A stretch of DNA of 64,000 bases from Arthrobacter sp. NicSoilB8 (GCF_019977355.1 NZ_AP024655.1:434001-498000); one strand, 5' to 3'. Positions 1-9,053 are shown, numbered from the stretch's first letter. A program made the numbers and translations. Notes: generated by a model from the letters alone, not told the origin.

Positions 1-432
1 GTCGCGGTGCTCGAGGCTGCGGCCCAGGCCGAACGGCTTTCCGCCCGGCTTCGGCTCGTGTGCGCCGTGCCGCAGTACACCGGCTCGCTGGCCTGGGTAC
101 CCACCCCGATGGACCGCGAGGCCCTGTTCGCCGACATTAAAGTCCAGCTCGACGCCGGCGTGGCCTGGCTGCGGAGCCATTTCCCCACGCTGGAGGTGGA
201 GACGCAGCTCGTGGACGGCTCGCCCGTCGACATCCTCGTCGAGGCCAGCCGGCACGTGGAACTCGTGGTGGTCGGCACCCGCGGGCGCGGCGGCTTCGCC
301 GGAATGCTGCTGGGCTCCACCTCCGACGGCGTCCTCCACCACGCCAAGGGGCCCGTCATGGTGGTCCCGGACCGCGACGACCCCAGGCTGGCGGACCGGC
401 CCAGTTTCGGACCGATGCTCGGCGACTCCTGA
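1..432 (+). CDS. Universal stress protein, C-terminal part (cut by window start)
   Basis: This is the last ~143 residues of a UspA-family protein; the reading frame is open to base 1, so the true start lies outside the window. The C-terminal half shows the family's nucleotide-binding pattern, with VVVGTRGRGGFAGMLLGS followed by GPVMVVP near the end. That is the G-x2-G-x(9)-G-S/T type of ATP-binding loop. Usp proteins are cytoplasmic and help cells survive stress or dormancy. The protein ends 57 bases before a PEP-synthase-like gene on the same strand, so the two may be co-transcribed. Whether this is a single or tandem Usp domain cannot be seen. Confidence 0.85.
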   Translation, partial: VAVLEAAAQAERLSARLRLVCAVPQYTGSLAWVPTPMDREALFADIKVQLDAGVAWLRSHFPTLEVETQLVDGSPVDILVEASRHVELVVVGTRGRGGFAGMLLGSTSDGVLHHAKGPVMVVPDRDDPRLADRPSFGPMLGDS

Positions 433-489
433 CGGACTGAGGCTGATGGACTGAGGCTACGGGCCCGACGACGGAAGGACGATCCGCAG

Positions 490-3264
490 ATGGAGCACCC
501 CCGAAGGCCGGACCCGGCCGTAATGGCCCCGGACGTGCCAGCCGAGGCCATGCCAGCTGAGGCCGTGCCGGTCCTGGCCTTGGAACGCCTCGGCCAGGGC
601 ATGCTGGCCGAGGTCGGCGGCAAGGCGGCCAACCTCGGCGAGCTGGCACGCGCCGGCCTGCCCGTTCCCGACGGCTTCTGCCTGACCACCCGGGCCTACC
701 TTGACGCCACAGCCTCGCCGGCGCTGGCGGATGTGCACAGAGCGCTCGCCGCGACCGCCGCCGATGACCTGCCGGCGCTGGCTGCCCTCGCCGCGAAGGC
801 CCGCGCTCTGGTGCTCGACGCCGAGGTTCCCGCCGGCATCGACGCCGCCGTGCGGGCCGCGTATGCGGCGCTGGGCCCGGACACCGCGGTCGCGGTGCGG
901 TCCTCCGCGACCGCGGAGGACCTGCCGTTCGCAAGTTTCGCCGGCCAGCAGGACACCTTCCTGAACGTGGTGGGCGCCGACGCCGTGCTGGCGGCCGTCC
1001 GCCAGTGCTGGGCCTCGCTGTGGACGGACCGTGCCGTGACGTACCGGGCGGTGCAGGGGATCGGCCCCTCCGCGGTGTCCCTCGCGGTGGTGGTCCAGCG
1101 CATGGTGGACGCGGCCGTGGCGGGGGTTCTGTTCACGGCCAACCCCGTGACCGGGCGGCGGCACGAGGCCGTCATCGACGCCAGCCCGGGGCTGGGGGAG
1201 GCGGTGGTGTCCGGGGCCGTCAACCCGGACCACTTTGTGCTCGACGGCGGTACGGGACGGATCCTGGAACGAAGGATCGGAGACAAGGGCCTGCTCATCC
1301 GTGCCCTGCCCGGCGGCGGAACCGAGCGGCTGGCGCGACCCGGCGCCGGGTCCGCACCAAGCCTGGACGACGCCCAGCTGGCCGCGCTGGAACTCCTGGG
1401 CCGCCGCGCGGAGGTGCACTTCGGCTCGCCGCAGGACCTCGAATGGGCCATCGGCCAGGACGGTGCCGTATGGCTGACGCAGTCCAGGCCCATCACCACG
1501 CTCTACCCGATGCCGGACAGGCCGCCGTCCGGACCGGGGCTGCGCGTCTATTTGTGCTTCAGCCTGGCCCAGGGGCTGACCCGGCCCCTGACGCCGATGG
1601 GCCTGGCCGGGATCCGGCTGATCGCGTCCTCCGTGGCGCGTGCGGCGCAGTTCCCGGTACCGGCGCCCCGGGACGGTCCCCCACCGTACGCGGAGGCCGG
1701 CCAGCGCATCTTCTTCGACCTCACGCCCGTGGTCCGGAGCACGACGGGACGAACGATCGTCCCCCGGGTGTTCGACATCATGGAGGCGCGCTCGGCCGTC
1801 GTGCTGCGCCAACTCTTCACCGATCCCAGGTTCTCGGTCGTTTCAACCTCGCCGTGGCGGCTCCTGCGCCACATAGCCCCGGTGGCGGCGCGGGCGAGGG
1901 TCCCGGAGACGCTGATCCGTGCCCTGGTCCGGCCCGAAGACGCGCTGCGCCGGGCAGAGCTGGTGGGCGAAGAACTCCGGGCCTCACTCACGGTGCCCGC
2001 CGGCGCCACCGCCGGGCAGCGCCTGGACGACGTTGAGCGGATCCTGGGCCGGAGCGTCTTCCCGGTGGTTCCCGCCCTCCTGCCGCTGCCCGCGCTGGGG
2101 TTCGCCCTGCTGGCCGTCGCCGGGAAACTCGCGGGAAGCCCGGGGAACGGGGCGCTGCAGGACGTCCTGCGGGGCCTGCCCAACAATGTGACCACGGAAA
2201 TGGACCTGGAGCTCTGGCGGCTGGCCGCCGCCATCCGGCACGACCCCGCGTCGGCGGCGGTGTTCAGCGAGGCCGCCTTGCCCGAGATGGCACGGCGGTA
2301 CCGGGCGGGGGAGCTTCCCGGCGTCGCGCAGTCCGGACTGTCAGGGTTCCTGAGCCGGTACGGTCACCGAGCCGTGGCGGAGATCGACCTTGGGGTGCCC
2401 CGCTGGTCCGACGATCCAACTCACATCCTGGGGGTCCTTGCCAACTATCTGCGCGTGGAGGATCCGGCTCTCGCCCCGGACCGGCAGTTCGACAAGGCTG
2501 CACGCGAGGCGGATGCACAGGTGGAGCGGCTCGTTGCCGCGGCACGGCAGCGCAGCCGCCTGCATGGAGCACTCGCGCGGGCCGCGCTGAGGCGGACCCG
2601 GATGTTCGCCGGGCTGCGCGAACTGCCCAAGTATCACCTCGTGGAGGCGCTGGGCGCCGTCCGGCGCCAGCTCGCCGCGGTGGGGACCGAACTCGCCGCG
2701 GCCGGGGCCATCGACGCGGCCGACGATGTCTTCTTCCTTGACCTGACCGAGGCGCACGTGGGGCTCCGCGGCGCCGCGCTGCAGGCGGTCGTGCAGCAGC
2801 GCCGGGAGGCGTACCAGGCCGAACTGGGCCGGCGGCACATTCCCCGGGTCCTGCTCTCCGACGGGACCGAGCCCGAAGCAGTGCAGCCCTACGCCGTGCG
2901 GACCGACGTCGGCCGGGGCGGCAGGGCAGGCGCTGACGGCCCTGCCGGGGTGCTCTCCGGGACGCCGGCCTCGGCCGGCACCGTCACCGGCCGGGCCCGC
3001 GTGATCCTGGACCCGCAGGGCGCGCATCTGGAACCGGGCGAGATCCTTGTGGCCCCGTCCACGGATCCCGGCTGGACACCGTTGTTCCTGACGGCCGGCG
3101 GCCTCGTGATGGAAATGGGCGGCCCGAACTCCCACGGCGCCGTCGTCGCGCGGGAATACGGCATCCCCGCGGTGGTGGGTGTCCCGGATGCGACGTCGCG
3201 GATTGCCACTGGCCGCAACGTCACGGTCGACGGCGCCGCCGGCACCGTGACGCCGGCAGGCTGA
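490..3264 (+). CDS. PEP synthase / rifampin phosphotransferase-like protein
   Basis: This 924-residue protein has a PPDK/PEP-synthase ATP-grasp region at its N-terminus (about residues 25-340; VGGKAANLGELARAG, then VRSSATAEDLPFASFAGQQD). A central region of no clear identity follows, and a C-terminal swivelling phosphohistidine domain (about 830-920) contains GGPNSHGAVVAREYGIPA, whose His is the likely phosphoryl carrier. It stops right after the His domain, so the PEP-binding TIM barrel of true PEP synthase is missing. That domain order matches rifampin phosphotransferase-like enzymes. The substrate is unknown. ATG at 490 lies close behind GGAAGGACG. A paralogue lies at 58738-61563 on the other strand. 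Confidence 0.85.
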   Translation: MEHPRRPDPAVMAPDVPAEAMPAEAVPVLALERLGQGMLAEVGGKAANLGELARAGLPVPDGFCLTTRAYLDATASPALADVHRALAATAADDLPALAALAAKARALVLDAEVPAGIDAAVRAAYAALGPDTAVAVRSSATAEDLPFASFAGQQDTFLNVVGADAVLAAVRQCWASLWTDRAVTYRAVQGIGPSAVSLAVVVQRMVDAAVAGVLFTANPVTGRRHEAVIDASPGLGEAVVSGAVNPDHFVLDGGTGRILERRIGDKGLLIRALPGGGTERLARPGAGSAPSLDDAQLAALELLGRRAEVHFGSPQDLEWAIGQDGAVWLTQSRPITTLYPMPDRPPSGPGLRVYLCFSLAQGLTRPLTPMGLAGIRLIASSVARAAQFPVPAPRDGPPPYAEAGQRIFFDLTPVVRSTTGRTIVPRVFDIMEARSAVVLRQLFTDPRFSVVSTSPWRLLRHIAPVAARARVPETLIRALVRPEDALRRAELVGEELRASLTVPAGATAGQRLDDVERILGRSVFPVVPALLPLPALGFALLAVAGKLAGSPGNGALQDVLRGLPNNVTTEMDLELWRLAAAIRHDPASAAVFSEAALPEMARRYRAGELPGVAQSGLSGFLSRYGHRAVAEIDLGVPRWSDDPTHILGVLANYLRVEDPALAPDRQFDKAAREADAQVERLVAAARQRSRLHGALARAALRRTRMFAGLRELPKYHLVEALGAVRRQLAAVGTELAAAGAIDAADDVFFLDLTEAHVGLRGAALQAVVQQRREAYQAELGRRHIPRVLLSDGTEPEAVQPYAVRTDVGRGGRAGADGPAGVLSGTPASAGTVTGRARVILDPQGAHLEPGEILVAPSTDPGWTPLFLTAGGLVMEMGGPNSHGAVVAREYGIPAVVGVPDATSRIATGRNVTVDGAAGTVTPAG

Positions 3265-3389
3265 CGCCGGACGTCAGACGCCTGACGTCCGCCGGATGGA
3301 ACTCGCCCGAGCGCCGCCGGAAGTCCGTCGACGTAACACCGGCCGGTGCCGCGCGCCGGTGCGGGCTGCCGGCTCGCTACAGTGGGGCC

Positions 3390-4133
3390 ATGAGCGAAGT
3401 GCACGGTTCAGACGGCCGGCCGCCCGGATCTGCCGGGCCGGAAGAGCGTGCCCCGGAAACCCCTGGCCCGCGCCGGTCCCTGGACCCGGACCCGGACGCG
3501 TGGCTGCCGCCGTGGCTCGTGGAGCATCCGTTGACGGCCGGATGGGCGTGGGCCGGATTCTGGGCGGCACTGATCGTGGCCGACGAATTCCTGGATCTGG
3601 CCGGCTGGTCCTGGTATGTCCTGGTGGGCATGGCCGCACTGCCGACGCTCCTGGCAAGCATCGCCCTGCTGCACGCCACCCCGCGCCGGTACCTGAAGCC
3701 GCGCCGCGACACCGTGCTGGGCCACTTCTTTGTCCGCTTCCTCGCCCTGATCGCCGCGTTCCTCGTCTGGGGCGTGTCCGTGGTCATGAGCGCCTCCATC
3801 TCCACCACCCTTCAGTCCCTCGTGGGCGCGTCCGAGCGCGAGGTCACCGCCGTGGGCTTCAACCTCCTTCTGGCCGCGATCCCGCTCGTGGTCTCCGTGC
3901 TGTGGCTGGCCTTCATCATCCGCTGCGCCTGGTTTCTGCGGAAGCTCCGGGGCTGGAAACAAACGCCGGAGCCCGGCGCCGTGCCCAAGAAGTTCCTGCG
4001 CGACAGGCCGCAGCTGAGGCGGGTGGTGGTGGGGCTGGCCCATCCCGGGCTTCTGCTCGTGGCGGGCCTGGGCACCTCTGTGCTCGCGCTCCTGCTTGGC
4101 GCGGTAGAACTGACGATTAACGTGCTGAAATAG
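3390..4133 (+). CDS. Multi-pass membrane protein of unknown function
   Basis: This 247-residue protein is not recognised. After a hydrophilic, Pro-rich N-terminus of about 45 residues come hydrophobic segments near residues 52-70 (AWAGFWAALIVADEF), 72-92, 110-132, 152-175 and 215-240, suggesting four or five membrane helices. A basic loop (LRGWKQTPEPGAVPKKF) precedes the last helix. It stands alone between the PEP-synthase-like gene and the LolA-like gene, all on the same strand. The ATG at 3390 is the first usable start after a 125-base gap. Confidence 0.7.
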   Translation: MSEVHGSDGRPPGSAGPEERAPETPGPRRSLDPDPDAWLPPWLVEHPLTAGWAWAGFWAALIVADEFLDLAGWSWYVLVGMAALPTLLASIALLHATPRRYLKPRRDTVLGHFFVRFLALIAAFLVWGVSVVMSASISTTLQSLVGASEREVTAVGFNLLLAAIPLVVSVLWLAFIIRCAWFLRKLRGWKQTPEPGAVPKKFLRDRPQLRRVVVGLAHPGLLLVAGLGTSVLALLLGAVELTINVLK

Positions 4134-4230
4134 GGCAACAAAGGATTGGCGCGGGGCAGTCGCGCGGGCGGCGCCAGGCGTACTGTTGACGTATGAGCTG
4201 CACTGGAGCGCGCATTACTCAGCCGCGGAA

Positions 4231-4290
4231 TTTTGGCACCCCACCTCTTGGGACGCGTATTCTTGGGGCGCGTATTTTTGGGGCTGGGTC
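4231..4290 (+). repeat. Four 15-bp degenerate tandem repeats before the LolA-like gene
   Basis: Four consecutive 15-base units lie at 4231-4245, 4246-4260, 4261-4275 and 4276-4290. Units 2 and 3 (TCTTGGGACGCGTAT and TCTTGGGGCGCGTAT) differ at one base; units 1 and 4 are more diverged but keep the TTTTGG core. In the frame of the downstream gene they read FWHPT, SWDAY, SWGAY, FWGWV. They end three bases before the preferred ATG at 4294. Confidence 0.75.
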
Positions 4291-4293
4291 ACG

Positions 4294-5370
4294 ATGACCC
4301 GCAAGTGGCTGCGCTGGCTGCCGGTCGCGGCCGTTCCTGCGGTCATCGCCGCCGGCGCGCTGGCCGGATCCCTGCCCGCCCGCGCGGGTGATCCGCTGCC
4401 GCCCAAGAGCCCCGAGCAAGTGCTGCAGCTGATCGCGCAGCACCGCGAGCCCGCCCTCTCCGGAACCCTGGAACAGTCCTCCGAGCTCGGTCTTCCCGAA
4501 CTTCCCAAGTCCGGTCCCGGCACGGACTCTTCAAGCACCGCCTGGCTCGAACTGCTGACAGGTCCGCACACCGCGCGGGTCTACCGGGACGGCCCGGACA
4601 ACGCCCGCATCCAGGTGATGGACCGGCTGGCGGAACGGGACGCCATACGCCACGGCAGCGAGGTCTGGTTCTACAACTCGAAGGACAACACAGCCGCGCA
4701 CGTCCAGCTCCCCGCCGAGGCTGCCGGCGACGCCGATCACCACAGCGGCAAGGACGCCACAGCCACCCCGGACCAGCTCGCCGCGATGTTCCTGGCCAAA
4801 ATCGACCCCAGCACGGACGTCAGGGTGGGCGCCGACGTCCAGGTAGCCGGCCGGGCCGCCTACAACCTGGTGCTCACACCGAAAGCCGATGCAACCCTGG
4901 TCGCATCCATCGCAGTTGCCGTTGACGGCCAGACCGGTCTCCCGCTGGCCGTTGAGATCAAGGCCCGCGGACAGGCTGAGCCCGCCTTCCGCGTCGCCTA
5001 CACGAGCCTGACGCTCGAAGCCCCGGACGCCGCCGTCTTCAGCTTCAGCCCGCCGCCGGGCGCCACCGTCAAGGAGATCCCGGTCCCGGATAGGCACGAA
5101 CGAGACACCGGAAACGAGGCACCGTCCAAGGCCGGGATGCACAAGCCCGCCGTCACCGGCTCCGGCTGGGATTCGGTCGTTGAGTTCCCGGCGGGAACGG
5201 CCGGCACGGCGCCGGAGGCCACGTCCCTGCTCCAACAGGCCACCGTCCCGGTCCAAGGCGGCCGGCTCTTGTCCACCGCACTCGTGAACGTGCTAGTGCT
5301 CGACGACGGGCGGGTCTTCGCCGGCTCCGTGCCAACGGAGCGGCTCCAGGCCGCTGCCGCGCAGAAGTGA
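4294..5370 (+). CDS. Secreted LolA-like (outer-membrane lipoprotein carrier-type) protein
   Basis: From the ATG at 4294 this is a 358-residue protein with a clear signal peptide (MTRKWLRWLPVAAVPAVIA, then SLPARAG as probable cleavage site). The mature part resembles actinobacterial LolA-fold proteins: SPEQVLQLIAQ at the start, the VWFYNSKDNTAAHVQLP strand, and VSIAVAVDGQTGLPLAVEI in the second half. In Gram-positives the fold is thought to bind lipids or lipoproteins outside the membrane. An in-frame TTG at 4186 would add 36 Trp-rich residues; this was not chosen because it would bury the signal peptide. The gene lies 40 bases upstream of an ABC-2 type transporter pair and may form an operon with it. 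Confidence 0.75.
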   Translation: MTRKWLRWLPVAAVPAVIAAGALAGSLPARAGDPLPPKSPEQVLQLIAQHREPALSGTLEQSSELGLPELPKSGPGTDSSSTAWLELLTGPHTARVYRDGPDNARIQVMDRLAERDAIRHGSEVWFYNSKDNTAAHVQLPAEAAGDADHHSGKDATATPDQLAAMFLAKIDPSTDVRVGADVQVAGRAAYNLVLTPKADATLVASIAVAVDGQTGLPLAVEIKARGQAEPAFRVAYTSLTLEAPDAAVFSFSPPPGATVKEIPVPDRHERDTGNEAPSKAGMHKPAVTGSGWDSVVEFPAGTAGTAPEATSLLQQATVPVQGGRLLSTALVNVLVLDDGRVFAGSVPTERLQAAAAQK

Positions 5371-5410
5371 TTACCGGCACGATGCCCGGCGGCCGTCCGG
5401 TGACGGCCGC

Positions 5411-6493
5411 GTGAGCGGCCCCGGGCCGGGGGCCGAGCTAAGTATCGAGACCACAGGCCTGACCAAGCGGTTCGGCCATCAACTGGCCGTCGACGGCGTC
5501 GATCTGGCGGTGCCGAGAGGCGCGGTCTTCGGCTTCCTGGGCCCCAACGGCTCCGGGAAGACCACCACCATCCGGCTCCTGCTCGGTCTGGCCTCGGCTA
5601 CGGGCGGTTCCATGCGCGTCCTGGGCGAGGAGATGCCCCGGAAGCTGAAGGACGTGCTGCCTCGGGTCGGCGCCCTGGTCGAGGGGCCGGCTTTTTACCC
5701 GTCCCTCTCCGGCGCCGCCAATCTGCGCCGGATGGACGCCGCGGACCCCTACGCGCCGGCCGCCACGCGGCACGCCCGGGTCCAGTCAGCCCTTGAACGG
5801 GTGGGCTTGACCCACGCCGCGGACAAGAAAGTCCGCGCCTATTCGCTGGGCATGAAGCAGCGGCTGGGAATCGCCAATGCCCTGCTGGCGCAGCGGGACC
5901 TGCTGGTGCTGGACGAGCCGACCAACGGACTGGATCCCCAAGGCACCAGGGAAGTGCGGAGCCTGGTGCGGTCGCTCGCGGCCGACGGCGCCACGGTGTT
6001 CGTCTCCAGCCACCTGCTGGCCGAAGTGGAGCAGATCTGCACCCATGCGGCCATCATGAGCGCGGGTCGGCTGGTGGCGCAGGGGACCCTGACGGAACTG
6101 CGCGGGGCGGGCCAGGCGCGGATCCGCGTGCTGACCCCAGACCCCGGCACCGCGGCGCAGGTGCTGGCCGGCCTCGGCCTCGCCGCCACCGTGAGCCCCG
6201 ACGGCGGCAGTTCTTCCGGCAGCGGTGTTTCCGGCAGCGGTGTTTCCGGCGCTCCGGGAGCCCGCGGCACTGGCTCCGGGACGGACGCGGTCCTATTCGC
6301 GCCGCTGCTCTCGGTTCCGCCTTCCACAGCAAACCGGGACAACACCGGGGCGGGGGATTCGGTGGAGCCGGAGGCCGTGGTGGCTGCCCTCGTGGCGGCG
6401 GGGGTCCGGGTCCGCGGCTTCGCGACCGAGCAGGTCAGCCTCGAAGACCGATTTGTCGCCTTGACGGGGGAGGGGTTCGACGTTGTCCAGTAA
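5411..6493 (+). CDS. ABC transporter ATP-binding protein (ABC-2 export type)
   Basis: This 360-residue ATPase carries Walker A (GPNGSGKTTT, near residue 46), the signature YSLGMKQRLGIANALL, Walker B LLVLDEPTNGLDPQG and the H-loop VFVSSHLLAEVEQ. It is thus a complete nucleotide-binding subunit of the DrrA/CcmA-like class. The C-terminal 120 residues are an accessory domain with a Ser/Gly insert (SGSGVSGSGVSG) encoded by a 15-bp tandem repeat. The start is GTG at 5411. Its end overlaps the permease gene by 11 bases, indicating translational coupling. It should energise export or membrane-remodelling by the following permease; the substrate is unknown. Confidence 0.93.
   Translation: MSGPGPGAELSIETTGLTKRFGHQLAVDGVDLAVPRGAVFGFLGPNGSGKTTTIRLLLGLASATGGSMRVLGEEMPRKLKDVLPRVGALVEGPAFYPSLSGAANLRRMDAADPYAPAATRHARVQSALERVGLTHAADKKVRAYSLGMKQRLGIANALLAQRDLLVLDEPTNGLDPQGTREVRSLVRSLAADGATVFVSSHLLAEVEQICTHAAIMSAGRLVAQGTLTELRGAGQARIRVLTPDPGTAAQVLAGLGLAATVSPDGGSSSGSGVSGSGVSGAPGARGTGSGTDAVLFAPLLSVPPSTANRDNTGAGDSVEPEAVVAALVAAGVRVRGFATEQVSLEDRFVALTGEGFDVVQ
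6215..6244 (+). repeat. 15-bp tandem repeat inside the ABC ATPase gene
   Basis: TCCGGCAGCGGTGTT occurs twice head to tail and continues as TCCGGC. It encodes SGSGV twice in a flexible linker of the ATPase C-terminal domain. The length is a multiple of three, so copy-number change would keep the frame. Confidence 0.9.
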
Positions 6494-7475
6494 CGGCACA
6501 TCCAGGGGCGGGCCATCGGCCGGCCCGTCAGCCGGCCCGTCAGCCGGCACACCGGGCAGCCGCAGCGTGGAAAGTAGAAGCGCGGAAAGTAGCAGCGCCG
6601 ACGGGTCCGGTGACACTGGCGGGGCCGTCACGGCGAGCGGTCAACCGGTTCGGCGCCGGTCCCTGACCGGCGGGCTGCTGGCCTCCGAGCTCGGGGTGCT
6701 GTTCCGACGCCGCCGGACCTGGGCCATGTTGTGCGCACTGGCGGCCATTCCGGTCCTGATCGCGGTGGCGGTGCGGGTTTCCTCGGCCGTTCCTGCCGGC
6801 CGCGGGCCGGCCTTCCTGGACCGGATCAGCCAGAATGGGCTGTTCGTGGGCGTCACGGCCATGGTGGTGTCCGTTCCGCTGTTCCTGCCGCTCACCGTCG
6901 GCGTGGTGGCCGGAGACACGATCGCCGGCGAGGCAGGCCAGGGAACCCTGCGGTACCTGCTGGTGGCGCCGGCCGGGCGGATCCGGCTGCTGTTCGTCAA
7001 ATATGCCGGCGCGGCGCTGTTCGTCGTCGTTGCCCCGCTCGTGGTTGCCCTGGTCGGGGCCGGAATCGGCGCGGCGCTTTTCCCGGTGGGACCGGTGACG
7101 TTGCTTTCCGGCGACACCATCGGGCCGGGCGCGGCCATGATGAGGCTCTTGCTGATCGCCGCTTATCTGGCAGTCTCTCTGCTCGGATTGTCCGCGATCG
7201 GCCTGTTCATCTCCACCCTGACCGACGTTCCCGTGGGGGCCATGGCGGCGACCGTGGTGCTCTCGGTAGTTTCCCAGGTCCTGGACGCCCTGCCCCAGCT
7301 CGAATGGCTGCATCCCTGGCTGTTCAGCCACTACTGGCTGGACTTTGGCGATCTCCTCCGGCAGCCCCTTGCCTGGGACTCCTTTGCCGTCAACGCGGTG
7401 CTGCAGGGCGGCTACATCGCCGTGTTCGGAGCACTGGCCTATGGCAGGTTCATCACCAAGGACGTGCTCTCCTAA
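6483..7475 (+). CDS. ABC-2 type transporter permease
   Basis: This 330-residue permease begins with a disordered, Ser/Gly-rich N-terminus (about 60 residues) and then has six predicted membrane segments: around residues 80-98, 125-145 (VSVPLFLPLTVGVVAGDTI), 172-195, 213-240, 250-275 and 300-322. The pattern is typical of ABC-2 subunits that pair with DrrA-like ATPases. The proposed start is TTG at 6483, overlapping the ATPase stop. An internal start within the disordered region is possible, because the first 55 residues look non-essential and contain a 12-bp repeat. It ends 27 bases from the convergent NlpC/P60 gene. Confidence 0.9.
   Translation: MSSNGTSRGGPSAGPSAGPSAGTPGSRSVESRSAESSSADGSGDTGGAVTASGQPVRRRSLTGGLLASELGVLFRRRRTWAMLCALAAIPVLIAVAVRVSSAVPAGRGPAFLDRISQNGLFVGVTAMVVSVPLFLPLTVGVVAGDTIAGEAGQGTLRYLLVAPAGRIRLLFVKYAGAALFVVVAPLVVALVGAGIGAALFPVGPVTLLSGDTIGPGAAMMRLLLIAAYLAVSLLGLSAIGLFISTLTDVPVGAMAATVVLSVVSQVLDALPQLEWLHPWLFSHYWLDFGDLLRQPLAWDSFAVNAVLQGGYIAVFGALAYGRFITKDVLS
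6510..6545 (+). repeat. 12-bp tandem repeat at the start of the permease gene
   Basis: Two exact copies of GGCCCGTCAGCC (6522-6533, 6534-6545) follow one degenerate copy (6510-6521). They encode GPSA three times in the disordered N-terminus of the ABC-2 permease. Confidence 0.85.
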
Positions 7476-7502
7476 ACTCCGGGTCGGTGCCCGGCGGGGG
7501 CG

Positions 7503-9053
7503 TCAGTAGCGCGCCACGTAGCCGTAGAGCTGCATCCCGGACATGGCGGCAACATCGGTGACCGTGATGCCGGCGTCGGGATTGAGGGCCTGCACCACAC
7601 GGCCGCCGCCGAGGTAGATGGCCACATGGTAGAAGCCCGGGGACGAGCCCCAGACGAGCAAATCGCCCGGACGCGCCTGCGAGAGCGGCACGTGGACGGG
7701 GGCCTGCGCGAACTGCTGGGAGGCAGTGCGGGGCAGGTACTTGCCGGCCGCGGCGAACGCATTCTGCACCAGCCCCGAGCAGTCAAAACCATAGGCCCCG
7801 GTTCCACCGTACTGATAGAAGAACGGCGAGCCGGTCTTGCCGAGCGCAACGGAAATCGCGGTCTGGTTTGACCCGCCCGAAATGGGCGCCGGAACAGGAA
7901 TCGGTGCCGGAACAGGAACGGGAACCGGTATCGGTGCCGGAACAGGAACAGGAACAGGAACGGGAACAGGAACGGGAACAGGTGCCGGAGCTGGGCCAGG
8001 CGCAGGTGCCGGAGCAGGCGCGGGTGCGGACGCCGGTTCGGGCTCAGGAGATGCCGGCTGCTGGACGGCCGGGTCGCCCCCTCCCGGCGAAGCCGGGACA
8101 GGCTGCGAAGCCGGGACAGGCGGCGAAGCCGGGACAGGCTGTGAAGCCGGGACAGGCTGTGAAACCGGGGCAGGCTGGGAGCCCGTGCCCGGCTGCGGCG
8201 CGGCGCCGGCCGCCGCAGTCAGCGCCGCCAGCCGCTCCTGCCGGCGCTGGCGGTCCAGGGCATCAACCCGGGCCGATTCCAGCGCCGCGGTGGTGTTCTT
8301 AAGCGTTGCCAGCTGGTCCACGAGCGCGCTCCGCTGGGCTTTGGCGTCGGCCACGGCCTGGCGCTGGGCCGCGGTGGCGCGGTCGGCGTCTGCCTTGCGG
8401 GCTTCCGCCGTCGCGGCAGCCTCATCGGCGGCTCGGTTGGCCTCCGCTGCGGACTCCGTCAGCGACTGTGCGGCGGCCGCTGCGGTTTCCGCGGACTGGA
8501 AGGCCCGAGCGCGGCCGGCCGTCACGGCCTCCAGGGTCGCGGCAGCTTCGAGCGCGTGGCCCGTGCCGCTGACGAAGCTGCTGAGAGCCGGATTCAGGCC
8601 GCCGTTGCGGTAGAGGTCGCCGGCGAGCTGGCCGAGCTGCTTGCGGGTCTTGGCCTGCTCCGCCTCGGCGGCGGCAGCCCTCGCGGCCGCGACCGTCGCG
8701 GCCTCCCGCCGGGTGGCCAGCTCCACGAGCGCCTCACTGTACGCGTTGTTCGCCTGCAGGGACACGGCCAGGCTGGCTTCCTGCGCGGCCGAGGCATCGG
8801 CCAGGAGCCCGTCAATCCTGGTGACCTCTGCCGCCGTCGCGCTTTCACTGGACTTGGCGGCCGCGATTTCTTCCGGTGAGGGGATCTCCGGCGATGCCGG
8901 AACCCGGCCGGGCGCTGCAGCTAGTGCTGCAGTCAGCGCTGACGGCCGTGCGGAAGGAAGTTGTGCGGCCTTTGCCGGGAGCGCGAGCGTTCCAAGGAGG
9001 ACGACGGCGGTGCAGAGCACAGCCGTCTTTCGACCGGATCCGGTCCAGCTCAT
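7503..9053 (-). CDS. Secreted NlpC/P60 (C40) peptidoglycan peptidase with coiled-coil and Pro-rich repeats
   Basis: Read from ATG at 9053 this is a 516-residue exported protein. It has a signal peptide (MSWTGSGRKTAVLCTAVVLL ending LPAKAA), an Ala-rich coiled coil (about residues 45-275) and a long Pro/Val/Ala linker (about 280-395). The NlpC/P60 domain at the C-terminus has the catalytic Cys in YGFDCSGLVQNAF and His in GFYHVAIYLGGGR. The layout matches RipA/RipC-like endopeptidases that cut cell-wall peptides during division. The linker is encoded by 18-bp tandem units and by a near-microsatellite of GGAACA/GGTGCC hexamers. An upstream in-frame ATG at 9107 would put 18 residues ahead of the signal peptide and was not preferred. 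Confidence 0.92.
   Translation of the reverse strand: MSWTGSGRKTAVLCTAVVLLGTLALPAKAAQLPSARPSALTAALAAAPGRVPASPEIPSPEEIAAAKSSESATAAEVTRIDGLLADASAAQEASLAVSLQANNAYSEALVELATRREAATVAAARAAAAEAEQAKTRKQLGQLAGDLYRNGGLNPALSSFVSGTGHALEAAATLEAVTAGRARAFQSAETAAAAAQSLTESAAEANRAADEAAATAEARKADADRATAAQRQAVADAKAQRSALVDQLATLKNTTAALESARVDALDRQRRQERLAALTAAAGAAPQPGTGSQPAPVSQPVPASQPVPASPPVPASQPVPASPGGGDPAVQQPASPEPEPASAPAPAPAPAPGPAPAPVPVPVPVPVPVPVPAPIPVPVPVPAPIPVPAPISGGSNQTAISVALGKTGSPFFYQYGGTGAYGFDCSGLVQNAFAAAGKYLPRTASQQFAQAPVHVPLSQARPGDLLVWGSSPGFYHVAIYLGGGRVVQALNPDAGITVTDVAAMSGMQLYGYVARY
7880..8030. repeat. Low-complexity hexamer repeat encoding the Pro/Val/Ile linker
   Basis: About 150 bases are built of GGAACAGGAACG-like and GGTGCCGGAACA-like units on the plus strand. 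On the coding (minus) strand they read as PVPVPV and PAPIPVP runs. Hexamers keep the frame of the NlpC/P60 gene, so the linker can change length without frameshift. Confidence 0.85.
8086..8178. repeat. 18-bp tandem repeats in the NlpC/P60 gene
   Basis: Four units of the GGCTGCGAAGCCGGGACA type (8101-8118, 8119-8136, 8137-8154, 8155-8172), with partial copies at each side, encode six-residue PVPASQ/PVPASP repeats on the minus strand. The fourth unit has begun to diverge (GAAACCGGGGCA). Confidence 0.9.

Noticed and set aside
4186..5370. LolA-like protein starting at the upstream TTG
   Set aside because: It would place 36 Trp-rich residues before a perfect signal peptide; kept as a finding, not as the gene start.
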